Positions 1 through 13,170 of a stretch of DNA of 64,000 nucleotides are shown here, in pieces (the stretch's first letter is position 1; each line of letters starts with the position of its first letter). The DNA comes from Miscanthus floridulus (taxonomy: Eukaryota; Streptophyta; Magnoliopsida; Poales; Poaceae). Both the position numbers and the translations under genes were made by a program. Where the stretch lies: positions 36,589,835 through 36,653,834 of the forward strand of contig NC_089593.1 in NCBI RefSeq assembly GCF_019320115.1, in the 5' to 3' direction. The notes below the pieces were generated by a model that did no database searches, was not told the DNA's origin, and saw only the letters and a program-made list of their open reading frames with translations.

Positions 1-2788
1 CCCACTATCCGAGAGAGATGGCGATTTGAATCGATTGCAACCAGCTAGGCAGTTATTCCTAACACAAATCCAGACATACCTGCGTCAAGGTAGTCTTAGG
101 TCATCTTTGGTACAACTCAGGTACACATTTCACAGGTTCGATCAGCGCTGCACAATCCAGGACAACCAGCTACCATGACGATCAGGACTACCCTACCCCT
201 GTGCTCACGTCTGGCTGCCCGCACATCCTTACTACCATCCAGAGTGCGTAGTTTGATAGAATGAGGCCCGGCCTAAGTTGAGCTACTCGGCTTCGCAGTT
301 GAAACGAGTTATCCGGCCAGCTAAGTGAGAGCCATGCATTCAAAATGACAAGAAGACCTTAGCGCTTTTAGGTTCTCATGGTGACAACCACACCGCTAAG
401 CCCCTAGGGGTGTCTTGGTGCCATTTAGTGCATGTGGGTTAGGGTACCCTACGAGTGAATTTGGGTGTTTGTGTTCTCTCGTGTGTCGCTCCTTCCAATG
501 TCCCATCCTTTTGCCGTGGCGTGAGGATTGGAAGAAACCGACCATTGCTCCTCTCCTGTTCCACCCTCTCTTCGGTTCCTGTCAATTACAATGGCGTGTG
601 GATTAAGAGAGAGACCATGACTCTTCTCTACCTCTCTTGCTTGCAATCTTTTCAATTTGCATCAACCTCCATGATGCCAAGATCAGAAGACTATGAGCTA
701 TGGTGATTGCTTAAGATGAGATAGAGTCTAGGCCATTATTCTTGAAGCTGTACAAGTTGACACGATTGGCCTAGGAAGTACTGGCTAGGCTGTGACTTAA
801 GCTTGTGCTTAGCAAATAACCACTTCTGCCTCTTTTTGGCCCAAAAATCGGACATCCTCTATGAGGGCTAAGCCTTTTCCTTCAGTGTTCTTTTGGTGTT
901 CTTTGCTTTTCCGTGTCTTGTCGCCTTTTTAGAGTATTGATTGCTTATTGCCTTGTTTGTCGCTCTATCGAGGTAGTTGCACCGAGGATAGCGTTGATTG
1001 GACCAGAACCCGTTGGAGGAAGGATACACGAACAACATCACAACTTGGAGGAGAACGACTACGAGTACATTGAGGATCTTGGAGGTGACTAGTGAACAGG
1101 TGCCACGTCCCACCCAACCTCGTAGAATCCTATTAGACATGCAACAATGTAGCTGCTAGTGCATTAGTTTTATGCAAATTATCTATGATAGGTTGCATGG
1201 TAGAATTGCTTGAAAGCCTTTACCTTGATGCAACCTTTACCCTTGCACACCTGCTTTTAGGCTAGATTCTCGCTTACTACTTACTACTTGCTTCTATTAT
1301 GTATTATATATGTGATGTGATGCTTGGTGGAGGATTGTTTGTGAGTGGCTAAGGCACTTGGTGCTGATAATATGAAAATAATGTGATGACAACTTGGGGA
1401 GATCTTGGCGTGCGTCTTGGGTGTGTGGTGAGGGTAGAGTCGACCGAGCAGGATTCTATGACAAGCTGTTGAGTGAGTCTTGCCAGAGTGTGACCTGAGC
1501 GCTCCTTGAGAGTTGTACCTATGGTGGGTACAGGTCTGAGGTATAGACTCTAGGGAGGAGTGATCTTCATGGGATGAATCCCCGGAGTAGAGGTGTTCTT
1601 GAAGCACGGGGTGTTAGAAACTCCTTTGTGAAGATGTCTTGTTCAGTCACCCTAAGGACTTATATGTTCTTAGAACCAGTTCATCGAACTCTTTGCACCC
1701 CATTTGCTCCTCTCTAGGGAGGAGATGGTTGTGGACTAATCTGGGCGATGCCATTACTACTAGGATGTAAGTTGATAGTGTGGGGGGTGAGGATGTTGAA
1801 TTCTAAACCCCTTTAGGTGCATATTACCACTTGTGGGGTCCGATATTTACGTTTCACAGTCTTAGCGTGTCGGAGAAATCCGGGGTGCCTCAGGGTTGAG
1901 TGGTAGGAGGGTATCGTTCTAGAATAGAAAGCAGCCAGAATCAGCCTAGATGAGTTAGATCGTCGATGATGGTGTATCTTGTGGGTAGTGTAAACCTCTA
2001 TAGAGTGTCTGGTTGATTGATAGATACATATGCCATCTTTTCCACGACTATAGACCTTTCCTAAGTTACTGCTTCACTTGACTAGAGAGAGGAGTTCTTT
2101 CTTCTTCGCCCCCTGGGTTTGTTAGATTTTGGCTATTAGCCGTTAAGGCAAGGTACGAGAGGGAGTTGTCCTTGACGCCTAGAGAGTGAGAGTGTGATGA
2201 AATGTGTGTGATGAGATGGATGAACATGTGGATGAGATGGGTTAAAACTTGATGAACTATTATAAAATATTGATGAACTTGCATAGGAAACCTACATCCA
2301 TATATAGGCCTTTTGCTCTACCCTTGCATTCCACTTACCACAAAGCATACGCAAAGCATAGGGTGGGAGCCAGTGGCCAGTATAAATCATCCTGAAAGAT
2401 ATTTGGAAGGTATTGGATGTCATCTACGATGATGATGATGGAGATTAGAAGGATTAGATGGTCTCATCCCTGCGCTCAAGTTTGGTTGAGGAGATGAAGT
2501 CTACGCCCACTGACATTCCACTTCTACTCTAATGATTGCCCGTGAAGGAGGAGCCTTCACCTGTTTACACGCTACGCCAACTCTGATGACGTTCTGTGTG
2601 GGTTTCCACTAGTATAATGTTGTACTTAGGTGTGTTAACTAGTGTTGTAATGCCTTGTAATCTTGTAATTGTGCAATGTATGACTATGATATAAGCTGAA
2701 TAATGATAATGTGATAGCTTGGTCTTTCTAGGATGATCACATGATGTAATCTATGGATTTTCCTTCAAGGAAATCGTGGATCATTTTA
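1..2788 (+). repeat. LTR of family X, 3' part, cut by the window start
   Basis: This is non-coding LTR sequence. Bases from about 1080 to 2788 match 14071-15664 of the solo LTR further right, including a shared stretch starting GTGCCACGTCCCACCC and a shared end beginning GGAAATC. The LTR terminus should be CA but reads TA here, directly followed by a primer-binding site, so this is the 5' LTR of a plus-strand element. Bases 1 to about 860 do not align by eye with the solo copy; I see no gene in them and cannot say whether they belong to the same LTR. Small open frames here have no recognisable content. Confidence 0.7.
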
Positions 2789-2790
2789 GT

Positions 2791-2803
2791 TGGTATTAGA
2801 GCC
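2791..2803 (+). other. Primer-binding site, initiator tRNA-Met type
   Basis: TGGTATTAGAGCC lies two bases after the LTR end and differs by one transition from the TGGTATCAGAGCC complement of initiator tRNA-Met. It fixes the element as plus-strand. Confidence 0.75.
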
Positions 2804-3160
2804 ATAGTTGACCCTAGGACGAGACCCTTAGGACCAAACACTAGTATAGAAGCCAACCATCCTATTTGTTGTAGAGCTATAGGTGCTAACACTTATTTCC
2901 CCCTCCGCCTTGGGTTCTACTGCTAACTGATCTCCTTGTTCTAGAAAGCTGACTCATGGAGAATGTACCCCATGCTGCCCATGCTAGATTGATAGTTGTG
3001 TGAGACTTTGAAGTTCTAGGAGTCACCTAAAGTCAACACTATGCATATAGGAGTTGTAATGCTATTTGATTGCTTGGATCTTGTGTTATTGTCCTTCTTA
3101 ATGTCTGAGTGTACGCCATAGAATGGTTTTATGCGTGTAAGACTTTGGACCATTGCCAAC
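2804..3160 (+). mobile_element. Leader fragment of the family X element
   Basis: About 360 bases of untranslated leader follow the primer site. No open frame is recognisable. The sequence stops where the Sirevirus LTR starts at 3161; the rest of this element is not seen in the window and presumably lies beyond the nested insertions to the right. Confidence 0.5.
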
Positions 3161-4644
3161 TAAAAAGTCCTTGTTTGGTTTTGGTAAATGAGTGACAACC
3201 TTAGGTGGACTAATATGTGTTTGAGTGACATACACAGGTGATTAGTACACAAGTACATCATTTGTGAGCAACCTTTGCCATGGAGGTGAAATGGCTTGGA
3301 GATGTTGCAAAGCTCACACATGTGATGAAGGAGCTCATTGCATATGAGACATGACATGGAGTCATGTGATCAAGGTGGAGAAGATCAAGACAAGACTTGG
3401 CTCGATGGACCAGTTGCAAGTGTGAAGGGCAAGTTGAGTGATGACTTGGTGCTGGTGGAACAAGGCAACGGTGAAGAGCAAGTGAAGTCAAGATCGATGA
3501 ACCAATACGATCATGTGATGATATGAAGTGGATCATATCATTTGTGATGTGGTTAGTGCATGTGTTTCATCGACATCGAAGGATATGGAATGGAATGCAC
3601 AAGGCAAAGGTATAACCTATAGGGCATTTTATTTCATCGGTCATAGGTGTGTTGAGAAGTTTATGACTGGGTTTAGGATAGATGGCCATACTATTAAGAG
3701 GAGCAAACTTGTTTGCATATCGGTCATCTAGTGCCACTTGAGCGATCTAACTTTGCATATGTGTTAGGATCAAGTGGCGTGGTGAATTGAGTGATTAACT
3801 CCTTGAAAAATGTCTATGAAAAGCTAACACATGTGCACAAGGTGTTGTACACTTGGTGGTGTTGGCACATTTGCAAAGGAGAAGAAGTTGGAGTTGATGT
3901 AGATCAACTTGGTGGAGAAAAGGACACGAAAAGAGATCACTGGAGATGACTAGATGCTAGCCTCAGCAGGACCAGACTCTGCTAGGCATGTTTGGTCAGT
4001 TGGCATGTGGTGGTGTGGCCTCGGTCAAGTGACCAGATGTTGGCACGAAGTGGTGAACGCTAGCACATGGTGCGCTGACATATGCGAGTGGGCGTGGCCA
4101 GAGGTGATCAGATGTGGGGTGGCGTCCGGTCATCAATGATCTGACATGTCTAGTCTTGAATTCTTGCCTCTGGATGCTTATGGGATGTGACCTGACGCTG
4201 GGTAACCACGGGGAGCAGTGCGTCAGGTCATGGCGTGGCCTTGGCGCGCGCGCATGCTCCGACGCAGATCGGCACATTCGGTCCTTGAGACGGTGCGTCT
4301 GGTCTTAACTTAACGCATGGCACAAGGTTAAGTAGCTATTGGGATCGAGCAGTGCTTGTTTGAAGCGGGGGACACATGGTAGCAATCTAGCAATCGAACA
4401 CTGACTTGGCTGCATCCGGTCAGGTGGACCTACGTGTCTGGTCGGTCTCAGCAAGCCCTATGAAAGTGTAACAACTCTATTTGTTCGTGGGGATATAAAT
4501 AGTGGCATTAGCCAGCCTTGGGCCGGTAGCTGAGCACCCTTGAGCCTTGGTGGCTTGTGTAGGTGTGCTTGTGGAGCCCTCTAACTCAATTGTGATTGAT
4601 AGTGATCATCCGATCAAGTGAGTGAGCGATTCTAGTACGATTGC
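3161..4644 (+). repeat. Sirevirus-type copia 5' LTR, left part
   Basis: Bases 3161-3540 match the 3' LTR start at 19452-19840 almost base for base (a shared core begins TTTGGTTTTGG). The first base is set by aligning TAAAAAGTCC here with TGAAAGATCC at 19452, where a purine tract precedes it. The LTR is interrupted at 4645 by a solo LTR and resumes at 8496. Small open frames (3338-3526, 3528-3731, 3954-4308) show no known domain and lie wholly inside the LTR. Confidence 0.75.
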
Positions 4645-7600
4645 TGTAGCACTCGGTTTTAAGGACAAAACCAGATACACACCATATGTGAGCCTAGGAA
4701 GTCAAATCTCACATATGGATACAAATAAGGGTAATATCAATAGACAATGCTTAAATACATAACGTATTAGTATAAAGAATATAACCTTAGAGTACAGACA
4801 GTGGAAAGACAACTCTGATCTTCAGGTGAAGACTCCAAATCCACAAGGACAATTGACTAGTTGACCACAAGCCTAACTCCTCTAGACTAGCAATCTGGTA
4901 CCCATCCGAGATTTTTATCCAAAGTATAGAAAAGTAAAGCAAGTGTAAGTACATATCGTACTTAGTAATATAACCTGGGGTTCATGAGGCTCAAAAGGTT
5001 GACACTGATTTACTATGATTAACTTTTATTAGGTCGTCTTTTTAAGCAATTGAGTAGCAACGAATTTATCATAAGCCCATAAACACATGATCAAGTAAAC
5101 ATGAATAATGAATAGCATAAACAATTAACCATTAGTGATCATTTCTATTCCATAAGGGTTCCAAGGCCACTTGTGTCCGTGAGTACGACTGTTATAACAG
5201 TTTTACACTCTGTAGAGGTTGTACACTTTCACTATGAGTCGTGATTTACCCTTTCGCTCGGGGTGATCAGCCCCTTGACCTACTACCAAGGAAGGTTGGC
5301 AGGGTTCACTATGAAGCCTTTCAAAGGTTTGTCTAACAAGTTAGGGCCGCTAAGGTTTCCCCATCAATAAGCATAAACTCCCCTCCAAGGAGTGACTAAC
5401 AAAGTGCACCCTCTTGGCAGGCCAAGATCATACCTATTGGAGCCCCTCTTGTGCTATAAAGGTAACCACTAACAAGCTAGAAAAGATCCTCATACTGAGC
5501 TAAAGCTAGAGCCATATAGCCCTCATAGCTGTACTGTAAGTCCCGGATGATCACTTACAGATAAGTCCTTAGGGAGAGGAATCTACAGCATTTAGAAAGT
5601 AGCTAAACACTCCAACCCCCTGTTTCCATGTTGCTAAAAAGTCATGTTTTAACGTTTATTGCATATACCATTAGTCAAGTTACAAGGTTATGGTTTTGGT
5701 TGTGCACTAGCAAAATCTACCCAATGCAATAACCCAAAGGTGTCAAGGTACAAGATATCAAATATCTAGGATATCCTTATTGGCAACAAGGTATACACAT
5801 GCAATATGAATTAAGTGATTAAAGGTGAATAGGTAACAAGGATGGTCCCATGCTATACTTGCGACAAACTCAGATCAGATCTTCTTCTAGTCCAAATCTT
5901 TCTAGAACTGCTTCTGGACTCACCACGTATAGCTTACCGACTGAACTTGATCATAGAACACCACACAAGCATCCAAACAGACATGCATAACATACATACA
6001 TAGCTATATTAGAACATTACACCAACTAGTGGAAAAAGGATTTGAAACAGATCTACATATTGCTACGAACACACAGACGCGGGAAGCACGCTAATCGGAG
6101 CTACGGTTGAAAAGATACATCTACCGAAAGACTTTGTTTATAAAATGGAAAACCCTAAGCTTTATTTATTTTATTATATAAAAGCATGTATATGATATTT
6201 TAGAGAAAATACTTAAGTTGAATTAAGTCAACTTATATTTGGTTTTAAGAGTCGAAGTGGAATTTATTACATTTTATTTATAAATCTAGTGACATAATTA
6301 TTATTCAAGTTGGGTTTTAACCCATGAAATTCTAGAGATTTTGACATTGATACTAATGCGTAGGTCACGTCGTTATGAAACCAATGCAACTTGAACAGAC
6401 TATTTTGGAGTTAAAATGAATAAGTTATGATTTAAACAAGTTTTCCTTTAGTTAAATAATAGATTAAATCTACCCATGAATTTTAAATATTAAAAACATG
6501 CCTAACCATAGTATAAACACGTAGAAAACATAAATATGGTCCTAACACAATTCGAATGGGTCAAATTAGACTTAAAATGCAAAAGTTACGCATGAAATAA
6601 GGTGCAATGATATTTCTATAAATAAACTGAACTTATTTTTGAATTAAACAATTAAAAAAAATGAATTTACACGGCTATTGAACTGTGTGTACTATTTATG
6701 GAAACTATAGGGTCTAAAGGGAATAAAAACAGGACTAAAATGTACTTATTTTGAATTGATCAGGACTGCGGGTTAATTACTTGAAAGCATGGGGGCTAAA
6801 CTGCAAAACGTGCGCGGCTTGACCAAGGGCTGACTGCGGCTGCTGACCTGGCGCCACGTGGCAGCCGCTGGTTGGCACGGTGCGCCACACGTGTGGTGGA
6901 CGCGCTGACATGGCACCGTGGACCGAGTCCGTGGGTCCACGGTGGACCGATTACGTAACGAAGGGTTACGGTGTAATCGTGGACGTCCATGTGAATCCGA
7001 CGGTGTAGGCGAGTACGGGACGAACTCTGGCAGCTACATGACACCTCCGGCGAGCCCACCATGGCCGACGGTGAGCCATGCATGACGGCACACGCTGGTA
7101 CGGCGTTCTAGACCATCCCGGGACAAACCAAACATATGGATACAATCTACAGGTGCTCGCGAACTCGCTAGGGTACCGAATGGGGATGGGGAGCACATCA
7201 GGGCGGTGTTCCCCATGGCGGCACCATGACTAGTGGTTTGGAAGCTTGCCGATATGGCGCTCTAGTGCACTAACCGAGAGAAGAAGGGGACGAGGAGGTT
7301 CGGGAGCTCACCGCGAGTCGGATCGAGGTGGTTGCGGCATCCGAGAGGCCTCCGAAGGGGTGGTTCGACGGCGGCGGCGAACTGGAGAGAGAGAAGGGTG
7401 CGGGTGAGGAGAAATCCAAGCAATTGAAGGCCAAATCGAAGAAATGGAGGTACCTACGGCACCGGTGGGTCACGGCGGAGCTCCGGGACACGTCGGCGTC
7501 GAGGTTAGAGGCGCGGGAGTGGTGGATTGCCGCCGGCGGTGATGAGCTTGAGTGCGAACAGAGGAAGGGGAGAAGAAGGGGTCTCAACTTGGTGCTTTAT

Positions 7601-8495
7601 AGGAGGGACAGGGTGCTGTGGATGGAAGGGGCATGGCGCTTGAGCGGGATTGGCTGCTTGCCTTGTAGGAAAGACGGCGGCTGCTTGCCATGCTTGGCAG
7701 CGCCATTGGCGGGCGGCGAAGAAGGAAAGGAGCACCGGGGAGAAGAAAGGAAAGAGGTGTGCGGGTGGCTGATGTGTGGGGCCAGCGGTGCAGCGAGGGA
7801 AGGGAGTGGATGGGTGCGGGCATGTGCTATGGTGAAGGCCGAAGGCGTCGAGCTGGGCCGCGCACGTGTGCGGTGCAATGCGAAGTAGAGGAAGGGCGCG
7901 GAACGGGCTGATGCACGGGAGAAGGAGGAAGGGAGGAAGGGCGCACGCTATGCCACCGAGCAGGCCGAAGCTAGGAAGAGAAGGTGCAGAGCAGGCCAAG
8001 GGGAGAAAGAAATGGCCGGGCCCGAAAGGAGGAAAGGAGCGGGCCGTGGGGGAGAGGAAGCATGGGCCTTCAGCCAAAATGACAGAGGAGATCTTTCTTC
8101 TTTTTATTTTCTTAATTCAAAACAAATTCAAGTAAATCTAGTATAAATATGATTTAAAATACACTTTTTAATTCAAACATAAATGAACAAATTTTGGGTA
8201 AGTTTTCCGAGAATAACTTTTTAAATTCTTTTATTTTCTAATTTTCTTTTCTTTTATTTCAAAGCCACTTTTAATTTCATTTGCAAAAGCAATTTTAACC
8301 ATTTGAAATTTTGAATCAAAACCACTCAACCAACTAAATCAAATGCAATGGCATGTATACTGAAACATGTTGCTACCTTATGATGAATTTTAATCTAATG
8401 AAATTTTTTTATTTTCCTATATTTCATGTGCACAAAATTTCCAAATTAAATCTTTTTAGGTCCATTTCCAGAAATTCAAATTTTTGGGTGTTACA
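4645..8495 (-). mobile_element. Solo LTR, Tekay/Del-like family, 3.85 kb
   Basis: On the minus strand this begins TGTAACACCC and ends GAGTGCTACA, the same termini as the LTRs at 22188-25529 and 27502-30826. It is flanked by the exact five-base duplication ATTGC (4640-4644 and 8496-8500). No internal region or second LTR is present, so it is a solo LTR left by LTR-LTR recombination. It contains a GC-rich block (about 6790-8060) and AT-rich flanks (about 6130-6780 and 8090-8490). Long open frames in the GC block on both strands are treated as chance. Confidence 0.9.
7594..7601 (-). promoter_or_regulatory. TATA box of the solo LTR
   Basis: TATAAAGC on the minus strand, within the GC-rich block, in the orientation of the LTR. 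The related LTRs carry TATAAATA at 23364 and 28676, though I did not align the positions exactly. Inference from motif and setting only. Confidence 0.4.
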
Positions 8496-9434
8496 ATTGC
8501 ATTATGAGGTTTCATCGAGTGGCACTAGGTGTTCAAGTTGCAAGCCAATGGTGCTTGTTACTCTTGGAGGTTTCCACCTCCTAGATGGCTTGGTGGCTTG
8601 TGACTCTGTTGAAGCACATGAGAAGATTGTGCGGTGCTCCAGAAGAAGATTTGTGAGGGGGATTGTGCTCACCCCACGGGGATCATAAAGAGTAACTCTA
8701 GTAGAGCGTGTCATTGAGCTACCCTCACTTTTGGCGTAGGTTCTTGTAGTGCCCGATGTGCGGGCTTCGTGGGTGATGCCAGTTAGCCGCCGAACCACCA
8801 AGTGAGTGGTCGACACAACAGGGACTAGCTTGGTGGCAACCAAGTGAACCTTGGGATAAAAATCATCGTGTTATCATCTTCCCATTGGTTTGCAATCCCC
8901 ATTCACAAGCTTGTATTTACTTTTTTATATATTATGCTTGTGTAGTTGCTCTTGTAATTAGTTAGCTTGTGTAGCTTGCTAGTTACCTTCTTGCTTGTGT
9001 AGCATAGAAGTACCTCCCTTGCGTGACTAATTTGGTTTAAGTAACCTTGTTAGTCACATTGCTTAGTTTGTGTAGCTAAGTAATTTGCGCTCTCTAATTT
9101 GGCATTAGTTGCCTTGTTATTGAGCATTGCTAGTGAGCTTAGGTGGCTTTGTGCTTTTGCTTACTAGATTGTATAGGAGCTCCCTTGGTTGCTTGAGTAC
9201 TAGATGCATAGGTTTGTGTGACCTTGCTACTAGATTTGATTATGTGAGCTCTAGCTAGCCCAACACCTTTGTTGCCTAATTAGGATCTTTATAAGGTGCT
9301 TGTCAACTTAGATAGAGGGGTGTAGTCTTGGCTAGACCATTAGTTTTAATTCTGCATTTATCTCGGTTAGCTGACACGTTTAATTTTAGAAAGGACTATT
9401 CACCCTCCCTCTAGTCCACCATCTCGACCCTACA
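8496..9434 (+). repeat. Sirevirus-type copia 5' LTR, right part
   Basis: The LTR resumes after the solo LTR with the second copy of ATTGC and ends ACCCTACA. Joined with 3161-4644 and less one target copy, the LTR is about 2.4 kb. It contains many short reiterations of GCTTGTGTAG and TTGCTAGT (about 8930-9250), giving a low-complexity TTG/TAG-rich character. Confidence 0.75.
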
Positions 9435-9436
9435 TG

Positions 9437-9448
9437 TGGTATCAAAGC
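9437..9448 (+). other. Primer-binding site of the Sirevirus element
   Basis: TGGTATCAAAGC starts two bases after the LTR end. It is one base off the initiator tRNA-Met complement TGGTATCAGAGC. Confidence 0.8.
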
Positions 9449-9485
9449 AAGGTCTTTCATTTGTGGTCTTCACCGACCTGAGAGG

Positions 9486-10991
9486 ATGGTGAACTTTGGG
9501 CTAGATGTTGAGTGTGACACACACATTTTTGATGGCACACACTATGTACGGTGGAAACATCATATGCTTGATCATTTCCATGATTTGGGTCCTTAGGCAT
9601 GGTGGATCATCGTTGTTGGTTTTTCTCGTGATGCTTTGGATAAGGACAACCTAACCCAAGCACAAGAGGATTGCTTACAACTTGATACATGTGCTCTTTA
9701 TTATCTAATGTGTGCTCTACATGATGATGTTTTTAGACGTGTGTGGGATTTGGAGAGTGTTCATGATATGTGGATGGCACTCCAAGATTTCTACGGTGAC
9801 TCCTCTACTTGGGATGATGGCAAATTCAAGAAGGAGGATGATCCAAAGGAAAGTGTGCATGAGTGTGTTGAGCATAACCACAATTTGTTGATTGTGGAAG
9901 ATTGCTCCACCTCTTGGTCAAGTGATGATGATGATCGATCTACTACAAGTTCACTTGACAAGGGTGATGACGATGCCCCAAGTGATGCAAATGATGATTC
10001 TACCTGAAGCACACTTGGTGATGATGGTTCATGCTTGGACCATGATTGTGATGCTACTATAAGTCCATCCACTACTCCACATTGCTTCATGTCACAAGGT
10101 GACACAAAGGTATAAAATGATAATGTGGTTGATCATGTTGATTCATATGATGAGCTTGTTAGTAGACTTGCAGCATGACCATGTCTTTAGAAAATGAGAA
10201 GGCTAAAACATTGAAATTGGAAAAATGAAAACTCATTTCTAAAGAATTCATGTGAAGATCATAAGCACTTACTTGATGTTCTTAAATCTTCACATGTTGA
10301 GCTAAGATTGACTCATGAGAAGCTACTTGTGTCTCATGAAGAATTATTAGAATAACATGCTTCTCTCATTAAATTGTTTTCAAAGAAACTTAAAAATAAT
10401 AAGAGCTCATCACATGGGTCAAGTGATCAATTGCAACATGTGACTAACTCTTGTGATGTAGGGAAGAAGCTTGTATCCACCTCTTGTGATGATTTATTAG
10501 ATATGACATGTTCTTCACATATAGATGCTTTTTTACCTCTATGTCTTGTGAGACTAACCTTTTGAAGGAGAACAATGAGCTCAAAAGAGAAGTGAAGAAA
10601 TTGAGCAACAAGATAGAGAGGTGCTACAACTCAAAACTCACCTTTGAGCATATGTTGAAAATTCAAAGAAACTTGGGTGACAAGAGTGGCCTTGGCTTCA
10701 ACAAGAGCATGACCAAGGTGAAGAGAAAAAGAGAAAGAAGGATGAAGAAGTTACTACAAAAGAAGCTCTCTCATTCCATGTGCTACAAATGCCATGAAAT
10801 GGGACATCTTGAGAAGGGTTGCCCTAACCTTGTGAAGCTCAAGTTGAAGAAAGAAGAAGAGAGGCTCAAGCATGTCAAGTGCTTTAAGTGCCGCACATGG
10901 GGGTCACCTCACCTCTATGTGTCCAACCAAGCAAGTGGTGGAGCAACAAGTTGAGCCTCAATCAAAGCCACAAGATGAGCAAGAAGAGAAG
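9486..10991 (+). pseudogene. gag: Sirevirus copia gag, first part (broken)
   Basis: The ATG at 9486 opens a frame whose first residues include FDGTHYVRWKHHM, the N-terminal motif of copia gag (UBN2-like family). An in-frame TAG at about 9594 breaks it; the frame reopens at 9636-10007 (a 123-codon piece rich in Ser and Asp). A later segment in another frame (10508-10954) carries basic, coiled-coil-like sequence and a CCHC zinc knuckle, CYKCHEMGHLEKGC, followed by a damaged second knuckle beginning CFKC. Gag would form the particle and bind RNA. The long gag with several knuckles suits Sireviruses. The gene is split by the solo LTR at 10992 and resumes at 15665. Frameshifts and stops make it dead. 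Confidence 0.8.
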
Positions 10992-11979
10992 TGTAACAAC
11001 CTAGGTTTTCCAATAACCCAAAAATCTAAACTTAAAATTTTTTCTAACAAAACCCATGCATGGTGAGTGTGTATACTAGGAAACCACCCCTGTAGTTGCA
11101 CAAGTAGAACCAAGTTAGCATGGTTGAGAATTCTGCATTTAATTCAACTTGTGAGTTGCATCTTCATAATTTTATGTGATGTAATAAAATCAATCCAACC
11201 TTTATAAATAAATTGTCTGTGTGCATTGCCAACCCTTGGCTTGGACCCTAGGACCCTAGATGGCCTCTGGTGGACCCCACTAGGATGTATATATGTTGGC
11301 AACACATATATACATGCATAGGTGTAGTGTGGGAATAGAAATAGAAATAGAAAAGGAATTGGAAAAAGGAAGAAAAATAGAAAAGGGGAAAGAAGTCTAG
11401 CTGTAGAAGCTAGCCTAGCCCTACACGCGCCCACTGGCCTACTTCACCCACGTAGCCCAGCACGACGTCCATGCCCATGCCTGCGCCAGCGCGAGGCCGA
11501 GCCGGCCCAGCTAGTAGCCCACGTTGTGCCTACCCGTGTCGTGACGAGCGGCGCCCTACTTCACCCGCTACTGCTGCCACATGGACCCCGCCTATCATCT
11601 TCTACCCCGCTCCCCTCTCTGCTTTAGGAAAAGTAGAGTAGAGCTGAGCACCACATCCGCCGCTTGCTACGCTAGCTGTCTGTGACCCTACCCCTTGCCC
11701 GTACATGCGTGGATGCACGCCACGTCGCCAATCCAAGCCACACTGCCTGCCCCAGCTCACACCGTGATGAGGTGACATCATCACCACGGCCCGCACCTCT
11801 ATTGTGCCCTACCACCATAGTACCCATGCCCTTGACTGGCCGCCGCTCCAAATTGGAGGCGTCAACCACCCCCGTGCTCTCGCCGAACCCCATAACGCTA
11901 GACGGGAGCCCCCGATCACCATACACATGTCCCCTCTGCCTTCCCCGTCGTCCGCTACCCACCATGGGTGAGCTTGGGG

Positions 11980-11986
11980 TATAAAA
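11980..11986 (+). promoter_or_regulatory. TATA box of the family X LTR
   Basis: TATAAAA set in GGGGTATAAAACCCC, in LTR orientation and in the GC-rich block. A plausible transcription start would follow about 30 bases on. Motif evidence only. Confidence 0.5.
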
Positions 11987-12869
11987 CCCCCTCTCCGATG
12001 CCCTAGCCCCTCTTCCATCCACCCCGCCGCTACTTGCGGTTTCACCAGCCACGCCAAGCCAGAGAAGGGAGGATAAGCAGGAAGGGGGGAGTAGCATAGC
12101 GCGCCAGAGTGCATCGCTGCCGTGGTGATGCTGCCAGAGCCAGAGATGTTGCTCGATGGGCTACATCAGCGTAGCTGCTCAGCATGGCACTACACCGCCT
12201 CATCACAGCTTCACCTCGCCACTACACCACCACCCTAACTATAGCACCACCATGGTGAGCCCCCGTCGAACCCCTCTGCTCGCTGTTGTTGTCACGCCAT
12301 GGCCGTTGAGCTGTGAGCTTCCACCTAAGGAGCTCAAGGTAGCTCCTTGGGACCTTTGCACGCACACACACACCCACATGTATACGCATGTGCCAAGGCA
12401 TGGCCTTGCTGAACTCTTGGAGTTCGGGAACACCAGTGTCCTCACTACGCACCCGCACACGCTCGCCATGGTAAGAGCCGTTCTGGCCTCACCCCATCGG
12501 TAGCGGTAGCATGACCACCTCGGTGAGCTTTGACCTACCAAGAGACGTACCCTACGCTAGATGGTTGAAGCTAGAGGACTATAGGGATTGCTGGCCAAGC
12601 ACGTCTCACTGTGCTACCACATCCCCTTATCGCCACCATGCCACGACCATTCCCGTTGATGCTGGCCTCCTCATTCATTGAGGAGGGGCTGATGATGTCC
12701 ACCGTGACCCCATACACCTAGCCACCTAACTAGTTGAACCCCTAGCGAGCCCTAGTCCCTAGAGCCACCATCGCTGGCTGCTCACCAGAGCTTCGCCGTA
12801 CACCTTACAGTGGTATGGACTCCGCCATGCCCCTTGGTAGCTATCGACCAGTTCTTTGGCTTGTTCGTG

Positions 12870-13170
12870 GGGACACGCAATAGCTCCACCATGACCTGCC
12901 GTCGCCGTCGTGCCACCAACACCATGGTCGGCCTTGCCTGAGCCCCACAACCATACCCTTTTGGCCTAGCTGCATTCACCAGAGCTCTAGGAAGCCATAG
13001 GAGCCTTGCCAAGCCTTGTTGGGTGCTTAGCCGTGCATTGCCATCGCCACCGTGCCACCGCCCCCGCCGCATCGCCATGGCTGGCCTCGCCCTTGCCCTT
13101 TCGCCTCGCCTTGATGCCTTCGCCATGTTCGCTGGAGCACTAGGAAGTTGTAGAAGCCCTGCTTGGGCTA
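12870..13170 (+). repeat. Diverged tandem duplication inside the family X solo LTR
   Basis: A block of about 150 bases running from CGTGCCACC past a CATGG site to CTAGGAAGC (ending near 13005) is followed by a related block with CGTGCCACC, GCCATGGC and CTAGGAAGT (ending near 13165). The copies differ at many positions and by small gaps. The GC-rich LTR middle may have grown by local duplication. Confidence 0.4.

Noticed and set aside
7328..8077. Long overlapping open frames of about 186-190 codons on both strands
   Set aside because: They lie inside the GC-rich block of a solo LTR, are open on both strands, are low-complexity (Gly/Arg/Glu or Pro/Ser) and have no recognisable motif. High GC makes stops rare.
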